A DNA stretch of 64,000 nucleotides from Todiramphus chloris collaris (GCA_025345505.1 JANVCC010000011.1:7743636-7807635); one strand, 5' to 3'. Counted from the first letter of the stretch, positions 24,311 through 37,380 are shown. Notes: generated from the letters alone by a model not told the origin. Numbers and translations are program-made.

Positions 24311-25716
24311 GAAGCTACTACTACTGAACTATTCAAACTCAAAAATTTTAAAATAAATACAAACACTATTTTGTATTGTTTAATGCCCCAATTTGTTTAC
24401 CTATTGATTACCAAAAAAAACCCAGAATTATGTTGAAAAATGATCAGTTATGATCAGTTAATATACCACTTTGATGACAGTCTAACAATTCATGACATAG
24501 CTGGAATTCACTCATTTGTAGTAATTCAAATAATCAGTGTCTTAAAATTTTAGCTAAACATTTTTCCTTATACACTACCTTCACTTCTCTATTCTTTATG
24601 TAATTTACCAGAATTTCAGTACATGTGGAAGAGAAATTGGAACTAGAATATTTACTTTCTTTTAAATACTACATGTTTGCTCTCTTACGGCGTGCAGATC
24701 AATGGCTAGCCTGACATTTAGCTGACTGAATAGACCGTAAGAAACTATGTGACATGAGAAATTGTCATATGTGACAGAAAACATTCTGAGAAGATGTAAA
24801 AAGTCATAGACAGACACCTTTAACACACCAAATGTCTCAAAACACCTGACTATTCCACTATAAGATCATCTAAAAAAACCTACCCTGTTTCAGGGAAAAT
24901 TATGTATATAGGCAGTTTAAACTACTTACCTGGTATGCAAAACAGTTTTAAAAATCATTGTCATCTTTCAATATGCCATTATATTTCCTATAATTCAAGT
25001 TTATTATACTTTAATGTAATCCAATAGTTTAATCTGAACATGTCAGAGTTCTTTAAAATTATGACAGCACAATAACCAGAAGTAACTAATGGCCATAAAT
25101 GAAATAAACACAATTATGCAATATTTTCCTCATTTTTAGCACATTAATTTAGGCATAAAAGTTTTCTAGGAACTTTTATGTGACAAAAATTGCAGTTTAA
25201 ACTGCTATAATGGGTTTTTGCACCCTCCAAAGCATTTCATCATTTTGCAGAAATCCACCATTAGGTATTTTGGACACAATTCTTGACATGTGAGACCATT
25301 CCCCAAGTTCTCTTTGGTTACTTTTTTTAATCTTTATGTCTTGCATGAGATGACACAAGTTGTACCATGTTTCTCTGCAGAACAGGATATAGAGTCCAGA
25401 TTTTAATGTATAAAAAATTCAAACAAAATTAATCTTCACTTCAAGGACTATCATTGAGTTTAATATGAAAATACAAGGTAAAATTTCACTTAAGAAGTCT
25501 GAACATTGCTTTCAGTAAAGAGGCTTCTAGAATTATAAATGCATAAGTATACTTGAAATTTATGAGGTCACTGTACATTAATGTTGGCTGTCTCACTGAC
25601 TATGCTCTGAGGCCTCTTTTGTAACATGAGACAGGCAGAATGCGTCCTGCTTCCTCCGTTTCCCAAGGCTGTAACAAATTAATGTTGATCTCCATTGCTT
25701 CATGCTTGTCCACAAT
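24311..25716. other. unique AT-rich sequence, no gene seen
   Basis: Holds a 10-bp exact tandem duplication (TGATCAGTTA twice, 24441-24460). No gene is recognised. Confidence 0.5.
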
Positions 25717-25772
25717 AAAAAAAAAAAACAAACCAAAAATAAAAAAACCAACAAGCAAACAAACAAACAAAA
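25717..25772. repeat. A-rich tract with (CAAA)n
   Basis: A12, then CAAACCAAAAATAAAAAAACC, then AAGCAAACAAACAAACAAAAG. It has the same style as the tracts at 9604-9693 and 57943-58080. The overlapping sense and antisense frames of 67 codons each are low-complexity artefacts. Confidence 0.9.
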
Positions 25773-25985
25773 GCCCTAAGGAATCACAATACGTGTTTTT
25801 CATCAGTCATAGCTACAAGTCAATTTATTCTAAAAATAGATAACTATTTCCAGACAAATGTTTGTGTGTATCTTAAGAACAGGAATGATGTTTGCATTTA
25901 AATCTATGAAAGCATTTTAACTATTCACTATGACTTTAAACCCCAGTAAAGGTGTGTAAGGTTTAAAATTGTTTCACATATATCC

Positions 25986-26072
25986 TATAGAAACCCAGAA
26001 AAATAAATTTGTTCAAGGTCTTATAAAACCACTTAATGAAAGAGATAATCAATGCTAGAATATAAAAGTCTA
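25986..26072 (+). repeat. possible MIR fragment
   Basis: GAAACCCAGAAAAATAAATTTGTTCAAGGTCTTATAAAACCACTTAATGAAAG lines up with the MIR phrase in which GAGAGGTTAAG, then TTGCCCAAGGTCACACAG, then AGTGGCAGAG follow one another. It is strongly diverged and called by eye. Confidence 0.45.
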
Positions 26073-26679
26073 CATTACCCAGGCCCTATAGACCTTGTTA
26101 ATCCTGACCTCCTTAGAAGCAATAGCTCTAGAATAACAGATCACAAAGTGAATTCAGGGCAGGCTTTCAGTCTTCACACTGAATGAACTGTCTTGCATTA
26201 TTGGGTCTGTCAAATCTCTGTGTTATTTGAGCTCAGCTTTTGTGGTTGCACATACCTTCATTCTGATATCTGTTAATATGCGTTGGCAGGCATTACCATC
26301 TCAGGTTTTGTGAGTTTCACTTCAAAACAGCTGCCAAGATAATACACCTTAGTCTGAGGGCATTTCACTGATGTGGACATAGCATCCTCAAGGGACTTTC
26401 CTCAGCAGAGATGCTGTTTATTAATGCAGACATGTATCTATCATAGCTAAATGTATTTCTTCCTCCCTGGAGTCACAGGGATTTAAAAAGGCTGATATTT
26501 TCCGGTAAGAATCCTTTCCGCCTTATCACATGCAGAGAGATTCTGGAAGGACAGCTGGCCTTTTAGAAGTGCAGAAGAATACATTCTGCAGCAGAATTTT
26601 GAAATATATGTTCCAAACACTACTAGATGTTCAGTAAGTAATTCTAAAAAATTGAAAAACAACCATCAAGTCCTTTCTG
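26073..26679. other. unique sequence, no gene seen
   Basis: No recognised gene or repeat. Confidence 0.5.
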
Positions 26680-26724
26680 TTTTGTTTTGTTTTGTTTTGT
26701 TTTGTTTTGTTTTGTTTTGTTTTG
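26680..26724. repeat. perfect (TTTTG)9 pentanucleotide microsatellite
   Basis: Nine uninterrupted TTTTG units (45 bp), bordered by CCTTTCTG on the left and ATCCCCCC on the right. The purity suggests recent or ongoing length change. Confidence 0.97.
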
Positions 26725-29700
26725 ATCCCCCCAGCAACCCAGGGTATCCCAAGTACTTACTCCTTGTTGCTCCAAATTAACAAAGTATTTACAGATATGC
26801 TTAATTAAGGTAATCCAGTAAAGTCAGTTGCTTCATTTGTTTTTACAGATAAAGATATACTTAAGATGTACGTCCATTGGCTTCCTGCCAAAGTATTTAT
26901 TTTTCTCTTGAAGTTGTTTTCCCTTCAACTGCCAGTAGCAGCTTCTCCTTACTCTATAATTTCTCACTGCATCCTGAAACATCAATTTCATTTCTGATCA
27001 GCCTGTGACACAGCCTCCTTCACCTGCTTATTACATTCTTAAATAGGCACTTTTGCATGTTCTGTCACACCTGGGAGAAGTATTTCTTAGATATCTTCAA
27101 TCTCACTCCATTGTCCTTTTCAAACCTCTTCAGTACCATGATGCAGTCAAAGCTTAATAAAGGTTTGATTGCTTGACCACTGAGAATACACTATTGCATG
27201 TTGTGTTGTCATATTCCATTTACCTTGTATGTGCATGTTTTGTACATTGATTGCAATATAAAATCAGTTATTCAAGGAAGAAAATCTCATCTCCTCTCAC
27301 CTGGAAACTTCACTGCCATTGAGAGAAGTCCCCCCTGCTCTTCCTGGTGTCTTTTGACTCTTGTCTACCAGACTCAAAAAAAATAGGGGGAAAGTGCTGT
27401 CAAACTGCTGACTGTCTAGGTGACAAGGACACATTTGGTGAGAATAGATCTTAGAATTGACACTAAGATGCTAAGCAAATGAAAAAAAAAAATGTATGAA
27501 GGGACCTTATACGTGTCATATTGGCTTGTATTTTTGGTGCTTCAGTATTTCAGAGGACCTTGCCTCTTTAAGTATATAGGAACATTATAGTAGGACTGGG
27601 TTGCCATTTCTTTCAATTAGGAGCATATCAGGTCATCTGCTCAAAATTTCAGGGCTGTTGTGTCAATTTTGGACATTTAAATCAAGTAGACTGCACAGTT
27701 TTACGGTCTTTAGTGCAAAACAATCTTTTAGCTCTGTGCTTCCACAGCTTCTAAAAGCTTGTGAGCCTGGTGTGCAAAAGGGTGTCATATTAATGAGACA
27801 TTCATAGTGTAAGCAAACAAAACCTCATCTTTAACTTTCATACAACCAGCAAACATAATCTTTTGGCAGCACATGAGTCTGATCATGAATAATTCAATTA
27901 AACTTTTACTACTTTATTGGAAGAAGGAACAGATCATTTAAATACAAACTGCCTGATCGTTTATGGGAACCCATCAAATTTTTATTGAAAAGTAACCCAC
28001 TTCCTATTATTAAGCTCCTTATGAACAGAAACTGAGTTAAGAAAACATGGGTTTGAAACTGCTTGCTAAAGAGTTAAATCAAAATGATGTAAGCTTTCAA
28101 GATGCTTAACCGTTTCCTGCTTATGAAATCAACACAAATCACATGGGATTGTTTCTTCACTGAATCATACAAGTAAAATAGTACAAAAATATTATTCTGG
28201 CACATTTTATATCGGGGGGACAAATATAATTTGGGATGTAATTGGTGCAACTTGTCAGGATTTGTGACAAGTTACGTGAACTGACAGATGTCAAAACACA
28301 TTTAAGGAAAGAGTGATATGATCCCACAAATAACTGACCTGATCTGATCATGTATTTGTGGAAAACTCTCAAAAGCACATTTCTATAAAGATTTTATTAT
28401 TGGGCTTTAGTATTCTCTACAGCAAGACAGACATTTTTTCAAAGAAATTATAAAGCTATTCAGAGTTCAAAACTTAGGGTGGATGTCTATCTACCAAGCT
28501 TGTAATTCATAAAAAAAAAAAGCATAACTAAATAGTTTCATTTTATTAGGAGTCATAGTAAATTTTCCAAATGATAAACCTGTGTCAGACTAACTAGGCC
28601 TCTTGACCACTGTCAAAGTTCATTCTCAGATGTATATTCAAAACAGAGAAAAGCCTGAAATATTTTATATACCTTTCTTACTCTATTAACTTTCCATTTG
28701 TATTCCAATTTTTGATTCAAAGACGGTTTATTGAGAAATTTAAAGTTTTAAATCTCCATGCAAGGAAGTATTGCAGAAGAATTAGCCACACAAACAATTC
28801 TGAGGTCTTCTGGGGGGAGGAGATCTGAATGTTTTCTTATCAGTGAACACAAGGTTACACGGCTAGGTTTCTGTGTGATTTATATATGCCTCAGAGTGAT
28901 GAAGCTAATTGGTCAGAAACTAGAACAGATGACAATGGTCCGAAGAACATAAAAATGGACATGGGATTGACTGGAAATATAAACCCTTACAATGGAATAA
29001 AATTTGCCAAACTGAGCAATGGTATGTGAGATAGGCTGTATGACATTTAAAGGGATTCAAGAGATTTTCAAAAGCCCAGAACTTAAAGGAGTTAGCAAAA
29101 CCTAACTGGTGGAGCATAGATAAGCATATGAATAGGCATGTCAACATCAAAAAAACTGAAAAGATGGAACTAAACTGAGACAACAGCTTCATGTAAGGAC
29201 TGATTACCAACTCTTTTGCCAGTTACATATTTATTCCTGCCTCTGTATTTATGACTTTGAATGCAGGTTACTAGTGCATCTACATGACAGGAATATGGAA
29301 CATTTCTTCTTTCTATAAGTGCTGTCAAAAAGCTTGGAAAGGACTCCAGTTAGAAATAGCCTTCATGGTAATCCCAAAATTATATTCTCCCTGTGGCTGC
29401 CAAGACAACTTTGTAACATAAACTATGATATAAGCTGACTTCACCATCATCATTTCCTTCCTTAAAACGGAAGACATTAATTTTGCTTACTCTGATCTTT
29501 AAAATCTTTCAAGTTTGCTTACTTAATTATGAAGATAAAGAATAAAATCATATTATTTGCATCGTATTTACTGAGATTTGTGTAGGAATGTTTATATAGT
29601 GTCTGAAAAAACTGGGGAAGGCTCAAAAAATCTCAGTTATTTTTATGTCACAGACTCTTTGAATGAAACAAGAAGTCACTTGTTTTCATTTTCATGCACT

Positions 29701-30086
29701 GACAATTAAACAGTCAATTTTTAAGCAATTGAAATAAAGAGATGACTTTTCTTCCTCTGATCTGCATTTTATTTTCTCTGTTGGGAGCCTATAAACTTTC
29801 TAAGTCAAAGGATTCTCTTGTCTCTTAGGCTGTAACAAAGATCTGTTCTTGATAAGGCAAAAAATATGTATTTCAAAGTAAAATTTTCTGTCAAGAGCAA
29901 CTTTCTGGGTGAAATGTCCCACTTACTAAAAATTAATTTCTTTCATATTTTCCATCCTCTTCTAGCAGTCTGCACTGAGTAAATGACTTGGACAAGATTC
30001 TGCAATCTTTGTAACTGGAAAGGCAAAATTAATATCTGTTCTTCACTTTTAAAAAAATATTTCCTATGAAGATATTTTCCTATGGG
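26725..30086. other. long unique AT-rich stretch, no gene seen
   Basis: About 3.4 kb with no supported gene or interspersed repeat apart from the hairpin at 28249-28273. Short A-runs occur near 27480 and 28510. Confidence 0.5.
28249..28273. repeat. 9-bp perfect inverted repeat, 7-nt loop
   Basis: AACTTGTCA (28249-28257) pairs exactly with TGACAAGTT (28265-28273) around a GGATTTG loop. It could form a small hairpin. No RNA gene can be claimed. Confidence 0.85.
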
Positions 30087-30120
30087 TTTTTTTCCTTTTT
30101 TTTTTTTTTTAGGATTTTTT
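30087..30120. repeat. T-rich tract (T15 core)
   Basis: GTTTTTTTCC, then fifteen T at 30096-30110, then AGGATTTTTTT. Simple sequence only. Confidence 0.9.
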
Positions 30121-32079
30121 TCCCTACTAATCCCAAATACTGTCATGGGACAGAAATTCATATCTTCTAAGAGCTTTAGTTCTAACAGTCTCTAGTCCTT
30201 GAGTAGTTTCTGAGAAAAGGCATATGTTTATCATTGGGTAAAGAAGTTAAAGCATCTTAATAAGTTGTTTGTTGCAATTAGCCTTGAATCGGCTTCTTTT
30301 TAGCTTTCTTACATCAAAAAAACAAGTCCAAGGAAACGTCACTAACTTGTCAACATTCATTATACATTTGAAAGAACTGGTATGTTCTAAAAATTTTCCA
30401 GCATACTCACACATCAGTTAGCTCTAGAAAGCTCAGTTCCATAGATACAAGACATAAATTTGTATCCTGCTTTCTCCCTAGGTGTCTTTTTCTCCTTGTG
30501 AAACTTAGTGATCAAACAATGCTGAAGTGACAGACACTACTGGGAAAAAAACAAGTTCTTAGTCTCTCTTATCTCCATTATGGGTTAATTATGGTGATTG
30601 CCTTAGATCCTTCATGTAAAAAGACTAAACACTAAGTTTGAGAAGCAGTTCATTGCTATGTCAATCCACAGTGATGCTGACACCCTCAGTGTCCATCACA
30701 CCATCTCTCACCTCTCCTTGTCAACCCCCAGCACTGTAGCAGTCATGATGTTTTCGCAACTACAAAAATCCAATTTGTTTTCCTTTCCCAAGCTGTCTGT
30801 GGAGCCAGTGCAAGGCAGCAACATGAAAACACAGTAGGGCAAAAAAGGTGGGTGGAAAAAATTCTTTAGACAATACAAGTTCATCATGAGAATTTCCCAG
30901 TTATCACAAACAGGGCATACACATGTGTATGTGTGTAGGAGTGGAACTTACATCTCTTTAACTCAGGCTAAGCACTTCAGTCAATATCCTCTTTCTTTCT
31001 TGTTATTTTAGTCCTGAATATTCTAGGAACTATTGGAGAGGGACTCTTCCTTAACCATCTGCCCCAGAATACCCTTAAAGGAATAAATGCAGATGCATAT
31101 AGAGATTGAAACATAAACAGAAAGATAAGTGACAGATTTATGCAACTCTATTATGTGTTTACTTATATGTAGTGACAGAAATGTTCATATTGAGCTTTTT
31201 CCTAAATGTTTTTTATTGGCTCCTTCTTCAATATGTCAGTTATCTTAACTTTCCTGACTAAAAATGTTATGCAACCAATCTTAGTGTAGTACATTTTATT
31301 GTCCTTCATAGCAAACTTTCTCCCTTGGCAACAAGCCACTGCATGAACTGAGAATCAACAGGTCTGGATGAAGACTGAAATCTCCAATGTTTACAAATTA
31401 CTCTACTGAGGACCTGTCATTGTTGTGTGGTCATTGAAACGGAAGTATTGTAGTAATACATAATATGCCACATATCAAATGGAGTAAATGGACTTCATAC
31501 ATCTTCCAGTAGAAAGTTGTTTGTTTGTCTTCTTTATTTCATGTTCAATGATGTATAATGAATTCAATAACGTATTTTGATACAAAAATACTTTGAAGAC
31601 ATTATTTATAGCTCAAATCCTCATGTCAATGAATATACACTATGTCAATCAAACACATGATGCTAGGAAAGAATGAGTAAGTATGGGCTTTTTCATACCA
31701 TAGCATCATTTCATCTCAGAATCTTCTCACCCCAAAGTATTTGATATCTTTCTCTGAATGGAAATAAAGCTATTCAACAATTTGTTATCAGTGCTGTTCT
31801 CTTCTGGGTTCAGTAAACATCAATTTCAATTTTGATAGTATTTATTGGACATGCTTCTTACCATTTCAGGTCCTGACAAAATCAGTTGCAAAGCTAAGAA
31901 AAGAAGAGTTTTATAGAAGAAGAAAATGCAGCACACATCTTCCTACTGTTGTAGAAAATGAGAGAAAGAGAAATGTGAAAGTGTCTGAATGTTACTAAGA
32001 AAATACATCCCTTTTTTTTTATGAGCGGAAATGCAATAGCCAGCAGAACTCTTACAAAGACTGTTGTAGAATCCAAAAG
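30121..32079. other. unique AT-rich sequence, no gene seen
   Basis: No recognised gene or repeat up to the LTR. A T-run of about ten lies at 32011-32020. Confidence 0.5.
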
Positions 32080-32702
32080 TGTATCTGGTTTATGTAGCAA
32101 GGTTTTGGTATCAGGGGAGCTGTGGGAGTGGCTTCTAGGAGAAGCTGACAGAAGTTTTCCCCATGCTGGATTGAGCCAATGCCAACTGGACCCACTGCTA
32201 GTTGAAGCTGAGCCCTTCATCAACTTTGATGGTGCCTCTGGGATAACATATTTAAGAAAGGAAAAAACAACAACTGTGCAACAGAAGCCAAAAGAAGTGA
32301 GAATATATGAAAGAAACAATTCTGCAGACACCAAGGCAGTGAAGAAGGAGGGAGAGGTTGTGGTGAAGATGCTGGAGCAGAAACTCCCCCACAGCCTGTG
32401 GTGGAGACCATAGTAACAGGCTGTGCCACTGCAGCCCATGGAGGTGAATGGCAGAGCAGATATCCACCTGCAGTCCATGGAGGACCCCACACTTGAGCAG
32501 GTGGATGCCCAAAGGAGGTTGTCACTTTATAGGAAGCTTGTGCTGGAGCAGACTTCTAGCAGAACTTGTGGCCCTGTGGAAAGACCAGCCTGCACTGGTA
32601 CAGGTCTGCTGGCAGGACAAGTGATTCCGTGAGGGACCCATACTGGGGCAGTCTGTGTTACCTTGGTGGGCACCTAACAGCTAGCCAAGGTCAATACACC
32701 AA
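32080..32702 (+). mobile_element. solo LTR of an avian endogenous retrovirus (family A), internally deleted
   Basis: Plus-strand LTR starting TGTATCTGG. It contains a conserved GATAACATATTTAAGAAAGG block (a TATA-like ATATTTAA promoter box near 32245-32255) and then GC-richer CTGGAGCAG / CAGCCCATGGAGG / CCTGTGGAAAG repeat-like blocks. The last 40 bases (TTGGTGGGCACCTAACAGCTAGCCAAGGTCAATACACCA) are a typical LTR 3' end joined directly after CAGTCTGTGTTA, so several hundred bases of the R/U5 side, present in the copy at 53082-53974, are missing. No internal gag or pol lies next to it. Long frames in both directions (130 codons plus, 198 codons minus) are chance frames of the LTR. Confidence 0.82.
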
Positions 32703-35215
32703 TCATGTAATTCAATAATGGAAAAATAAATTAGATAAATTAATGGAAGAAAAGGACTGGATCACAAAAAAAGTCACAGGTATAAGTTCAGGACCTGGAG
32801 GTGTTATGATGAACTTTGCCAAAAGCTGAGAAGGTTTGTGAAAAAGAGAGTTTTTTGTCATGGAAGAGCATTTCTTGTTCTTTCTATAAACACCTGACCA
32901 CACTCAAAATGAGAATAAGAGTCAAAATGGATATTTCTCCGGTCTACTGCAGTTATATTTACATGGTGATCAAGGTGTTACTGGTCTTTATGACCATGAC
33001 TGTGAAAGCACATCTGAGTTTATGTAACTCACTGCTACCTGTAGTAGCAAAATCAGAAAGAATCTGAAGAATCAAGATCTGTGTGAGTGGTACCCCTGTC
33101 TTCACTAGGAATTCTTATTCAAGATAAACATGTATATGTTTGTCAATCCATGCCTTAATGGTGAAAAGATTGATTGTGATTTCCTTGACTGGAATCAGAT
33201 TTCCAAAATCATCACATATTCACAGTTTCTACAAAGCAGTTGTCTTTATTGAACTTGACAGAAAACATTGCGTTAAAAAATTATCAGTTTTTTAAATTAC
33301 ATTTGAAAAAATTAAAACTGAAACACTTTTATCTCATCATAACAACCATTCCAGTATTTTTTTAAATGGAATGTCAATGTTGAGTTGAAATGTAAAGATA
33401 CAAAAGAATACTACATTCTACTCTAATATGAATAGAAAATGTCAGCAGTGTGAAAATTTTTAACTGATTCAAAACAATTTATTTTTTAAATTGTATCTTT
33501 TAGTACAAAATAAAACACAAAACTTCATTCTCTTCTGGAATGAAAATAAATGTCAAATTAAAAAGACTCCTTTAAAATGAAATTCATGTTTTGTTATTCA
33601 TGTGAATTGTTGGTTTCATCAGCATCATTTAACTACCAAAATACTTAGTTGTTTTGTACAATTGGAGCTCTTGTGCTACAATGTCTTCAGTAAATCAGCC
33701 AACTATTGTCCTAAATAACATAATATTTATTAAAAACTGTTGTGAGATCTGAAATAATCTTCTAGACACATAATGTTATAGCCTCACTTTATTATCCTCT
33801 TCTTTGACCACCTCTGTTTGTTAGATACTTGTTCCAAATTACCTCAGAGTATATTCCTTAATGTGGTACATACTGCATCAAACCCAGATCTCTATGCAAG
33901 AGCTGAGTAGCACTGTGTTATAGCTGGTAAATAGTAATCATCAGGAAAGCTTGATTGCAAGAAACAGATAATCAAGTTTCTCCCAGGTCACAAATACCCA
34001 TCTGCAAAGTATCAGTTGAATCACATCATTAATCACTTCCTCATTTAATGTATTTGCAATTGGCCTTTGCCAAGATATGAAAGTATCAGTTGCTGCCTTC
34101 CAAAATACACAATTTAAGAGTAAAGTTCATTTGATGAAACAAAATTATTTGGAATTAAAGACCTTTATTTTCCTAAATAAAAACATTGAGCATGCATACT
34201 ATTGATTCAATTGTCTGTTCATGGTTTATATCCAAGGGTAAAGGGAACACTGCTGTACAGTTCATCATTCAGAACTGTTTTATTAGTAATATAGCTACCT
34301 GCAAAGAGTGTATCAGCAGTAACAAAGAATACAGGCAACAAAGACATATTTAAGGGTAATTGTTAGGAAAATGGATGAAAACAGAACAGAATGCTCACAA
34401 AAGATTACTCAACAAGAATGGAGCATGGTGAATGAAGGTGTGGGAGATTTTGCAGACACTTCTTAGACACACTGATCCTAAACCTCACTATTCCTACATT
34501 CAACATGACAATATCAGTAATGACCTTAGTGCCAAGTCTGAAAACTATTTGTGCAAGGTAACTGCTAAATGAGACCTGAAGGATGGAAGAGGAAGTGCCA
34601 AGTAATCTGCTAATTACATCTCACTTCTATTAGACTGTTGACTGGGTCCTTAGTTTTCTATTCATGTTTATTTGTTTGGGTTAAAACCTTTTCTTCTACT
34701 CAGATCACTTTTTATTTATGAATAAAAAATCTTTTGGACAGTTAGCTTAGTGAAAACCAGGCTTATTAATGCATATATTTTTAATTCCTGACCAAAATCC
34801 CCTCAAACGTATGTAAGAGATTAGTGACCTTTATGTTGTGAGCCTTAAATTTTCTACCTCATTGATGAGTTTTCAGAAGCAACAGTAAAGAAAGGTCAAC
34901 AACACATATTTTGCAGGTTCAATTTCGTCATTATGTACAGTGTTTTGATGTCACAGTTGATGTGATAACACAGAATACAGCATCTCCATTTAAATATCAG
35001 ACTAGAGAAGTGCAAAGAAAAACACTCACCTATGATTAAGTTTGATTTGATCTATTACACCAGTAAGACCATATTTTATCATACTAAACTTTGATTTGAA
35101 TGTGAAACATCCCACAACATAAAAGATTTCAAGTCCAAGGTTTAGATTAGCTCTTCATGTAGCATGAAATGTTTTGAAATGGGACTCGACAGAATGCATG
35201 CTTCCCAATCAGAAC
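32703..35215. other. unique AT-rich sequence, no gene seen
   Basis: Very AT-rich around 33240-33760. A weak SINE-like phrase (CATCAAACCCAGATCTCTATGCAAGAGCTGAGTAGCACTGTGTTATAGC, 33877-33924) could be a MIR-type 3' end but is too diverged to call. No gene is seen. Confidence 0.5.
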
Positions 35216-35237
35216 AAAAAAAAAAAAACAAAAAAAA
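35216..35237. repeat. A-rich tract (A13-C-A7)
   Basis: Thirteen A, C, then seven A before CCCC. Confidence 0.9.
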
Positions 35238-35883
35238 CCCCAGCCCAACTTTATAGCCATTCAGTATCAAATAAGGAAGATTTAGATTCTCAGTGTTATG
35301 ATATCAATGGAAAGTTCCCTTTCCCTTATTCTTGCCAGAAGTCTTGACTCTTTGAAATACATTCAAAACAGCTGAGAGGAGGAAGAAAGTAGAAAAGGAA
35401 TATTGTCTGTGTAGGTGAAATAAAATGGCTTGGAATAAGATTTCTATTTAAAACAATAAATGTGTCTAGTGAAACAGATCTCCTTCATCTTTATTCAGCA
35501 TAGCTATATGCAACACCCTGGGTTTCAAACTGTCTAATAAAGATGATGCCTTCAGTAAAGTGTCATTTTAGTAAGGTATTTTAGGATCTAACACATCACT
35601 ACATCAGTCTATCACTATATGCCGATGGGAGATCAGAAAAATGACAGAGAATGACTTCCAATATTGAGACAAGTGCATTCAGGATGATCCACCTGCAGCT
35701 GGTGTGGATCACTCTTGAAATATCCTTTAAAATCTGTGTAGGCTGGCTGAATTCTTAACTGGTCCCTATTAATACTCTACTGTTGACATTCATGATAATT
35801 TGGTAAAGCTGGAAGATCATTAATATTGTGCCATCATCCTGCAATGCAGTACGTGCCAATGGAAAATATAAAGGAAGAGATAA
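35238..35883. other. unique sequence, no gene seen
   Basis: No recognised gene or repeat. Confidence 0.5.
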
Positions 35884-35975
35884 TTATGCTCTCAAAAGCT
35901 TACAATGTAATTTAAATGAAGATGTAAAAAAGGATCATAATTCAAAAGTAGGGAAAGTAAGAATGTGGTAAATGG
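35884..35975 (+). repeat. possible MIR-like SINE 3' fragment
   Basis: TATGCTCTCAAAAGCTTACAATGTAATTTAAATGAAGATG resembles the CCCTCAAAGAGCTTACAATCTAA phrase of old amniote MIR-related SINEs, followed by a purine-rich stretch. Tentative. Confidence 0.4.
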
Positions 35976-36662
35976 TAATAGGCACATACAACATACTGGC
36001 CATTGATGTAAATGCATATATGACTTTACAAGAAGATTGAGAAGTTTAATTTATATTTGATCTTCACAAAAGAGGTCACTATTAATTGCTAAGTGTTATT
36101 ACCATTATCTATTATTATCATTAATGTTAGGTCTAAGGATCAGCGATGGAAGGCAGGCATGATAGAAGGCACGATAAACCCAGGAGGTATCTTAATAATT
36201 TAACTCATAACTACCTCTTAAAAAATAATTACTTTTCATCTGTGAAGCTTCTTCAACAGAATGTTCATCAGTCTTCACACACATACTTTTACACTTACCC
36301 TCAAAAATTCTTGCTGAGGAGTCTATACTTTTTGGCACCATGATCTTTGTGATATTAGTCACCTTAAGACTTAGAGATATGTTGCTGAAAAGGAAATTCC
36401 ATCAAATAAAATAACACAGAGTGGAACTCAACTGATCAAATACAGACTAGTCATCTGGACTCTCCTCATGGTGGAATGACACTGACACTTTTAAGGAAAA
36501 ATCCATCTCATTTTAAAGGGTCTATTTAGTACTGGTTAGAGTAAATGCAGCATAAAATCCTATTTCTCCACAGGTTTTGAATGAAACTTGCAATGGCTAC
36601 AAACAGATGTCCTATGTTTCCAGATCATGTCAAATAAGGAGATGCAGTAGGAAGGACCTAGA

Positions 36663-37380
36663 GATGTTCTTAAGAGATAGGGCTGGGCTGGGCAACTGAC
36701 AGTTGCTCTCTATTAAGCCCCCTCCTTTCCCAAAGGGAAAGAGACTTCGAAGAGAAAACTAAAACAGCTTTAATGAAAACAATAACAATAAAATTAAAAG
36801 CATACAAATATATACAGACTCAGTATGAAACTAACACACACACACAACCCCCCCATCGATGGCAATTACATCACTATCTCCACTGATGCTGTTGAGCAGG
36901 CACTGGGAAAGTCCCAGACTGGACTCAGCAGCAGATAGGAACTGGATTCAGGAATGCACAGATTGGGACTGAAAGCACAGTGGACAGAGTCCTCCTCAGA
37001 CACTGGCAATTGAAGAAGAGACTTTGACCTTCGTGATCTCTCAGATTTATACTGAATATGATATGTATGGAATGGAATCCCTTGTTGGTCAGTTTAGGGT
37101 CAGCTGTCCTGCCCACTCCTCCCTGCAGGTTCAGCCATTTACTCTCTGCACACCCAACATGGTACACAAGATTTAGCCCTGACCTTGGTCTGCAGATGAG
37201 CAAGTATAAGCAAGAGCCTTTCTGCACCCAGTCCTTGGTAGTAACTATAAATATTGAGCACTGTCAATTCTAGAAGTAGACATTGTCTGCAAAAGGTGTA
37301 GTTACATAGAAGAGACTAAGCTGAAAAGTAAAACCACTGAACAAAATTAGTTCTGTTCTCACTCAAACCAGGACAGATGT
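36663..37380 (-). mobile_element. near-complete solo LTR of an avian endogenous retrovirus (family C)
   Basis: A minus-strand LTR of about 700 bp. Read on the minus strand it begins TGTCCTGGTTTGAGTGAGAAC (right edge, 37375). It has a GGACAGCTGACCC..ACTGACCAACAAGGGATTCCATTCCATAC block, a TATA-like AGTATAAAT about 40 bases on, and an ATTAAAGCTGTTTTAG polyadenylation-signal region near 36760-36780. It ends in a GGGAAAGGAGGGGGCTTAATAGAGAGCAACTGTCAGTTGC stretch. GATGT stands directly outside on both sides (36663-36667 and 37376-37380), a candidate 5-bp target-site duplication. It contains a (CA)n/C7 tract at 36833-36853. No viral coding region is attached, so it is a solo LTR left by LTR-LTR recombination. 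Confidence 0.83.

Noticed and set aside
24684..24741. CTTACGG ... CCGTAAG inverted pair
   Set aside because: Only 7 bp per arm with 44 bp between. It carries CpGs, which are rare here, but is still easily explained by chance.
25600..25843. 67-codon frames on both strands
   Set aside because: Low-complexity products of the A-rich tract at 25717-25772.
31894..32525. Open frames of 198 and 101 codons (minus) and 130 codons (plus) over the same DNA
   Set aside because: All cross the family A LTR. Serine/leucine-rich or low-information products on both strands are chance frames of the LTR, not viral or host proteins.
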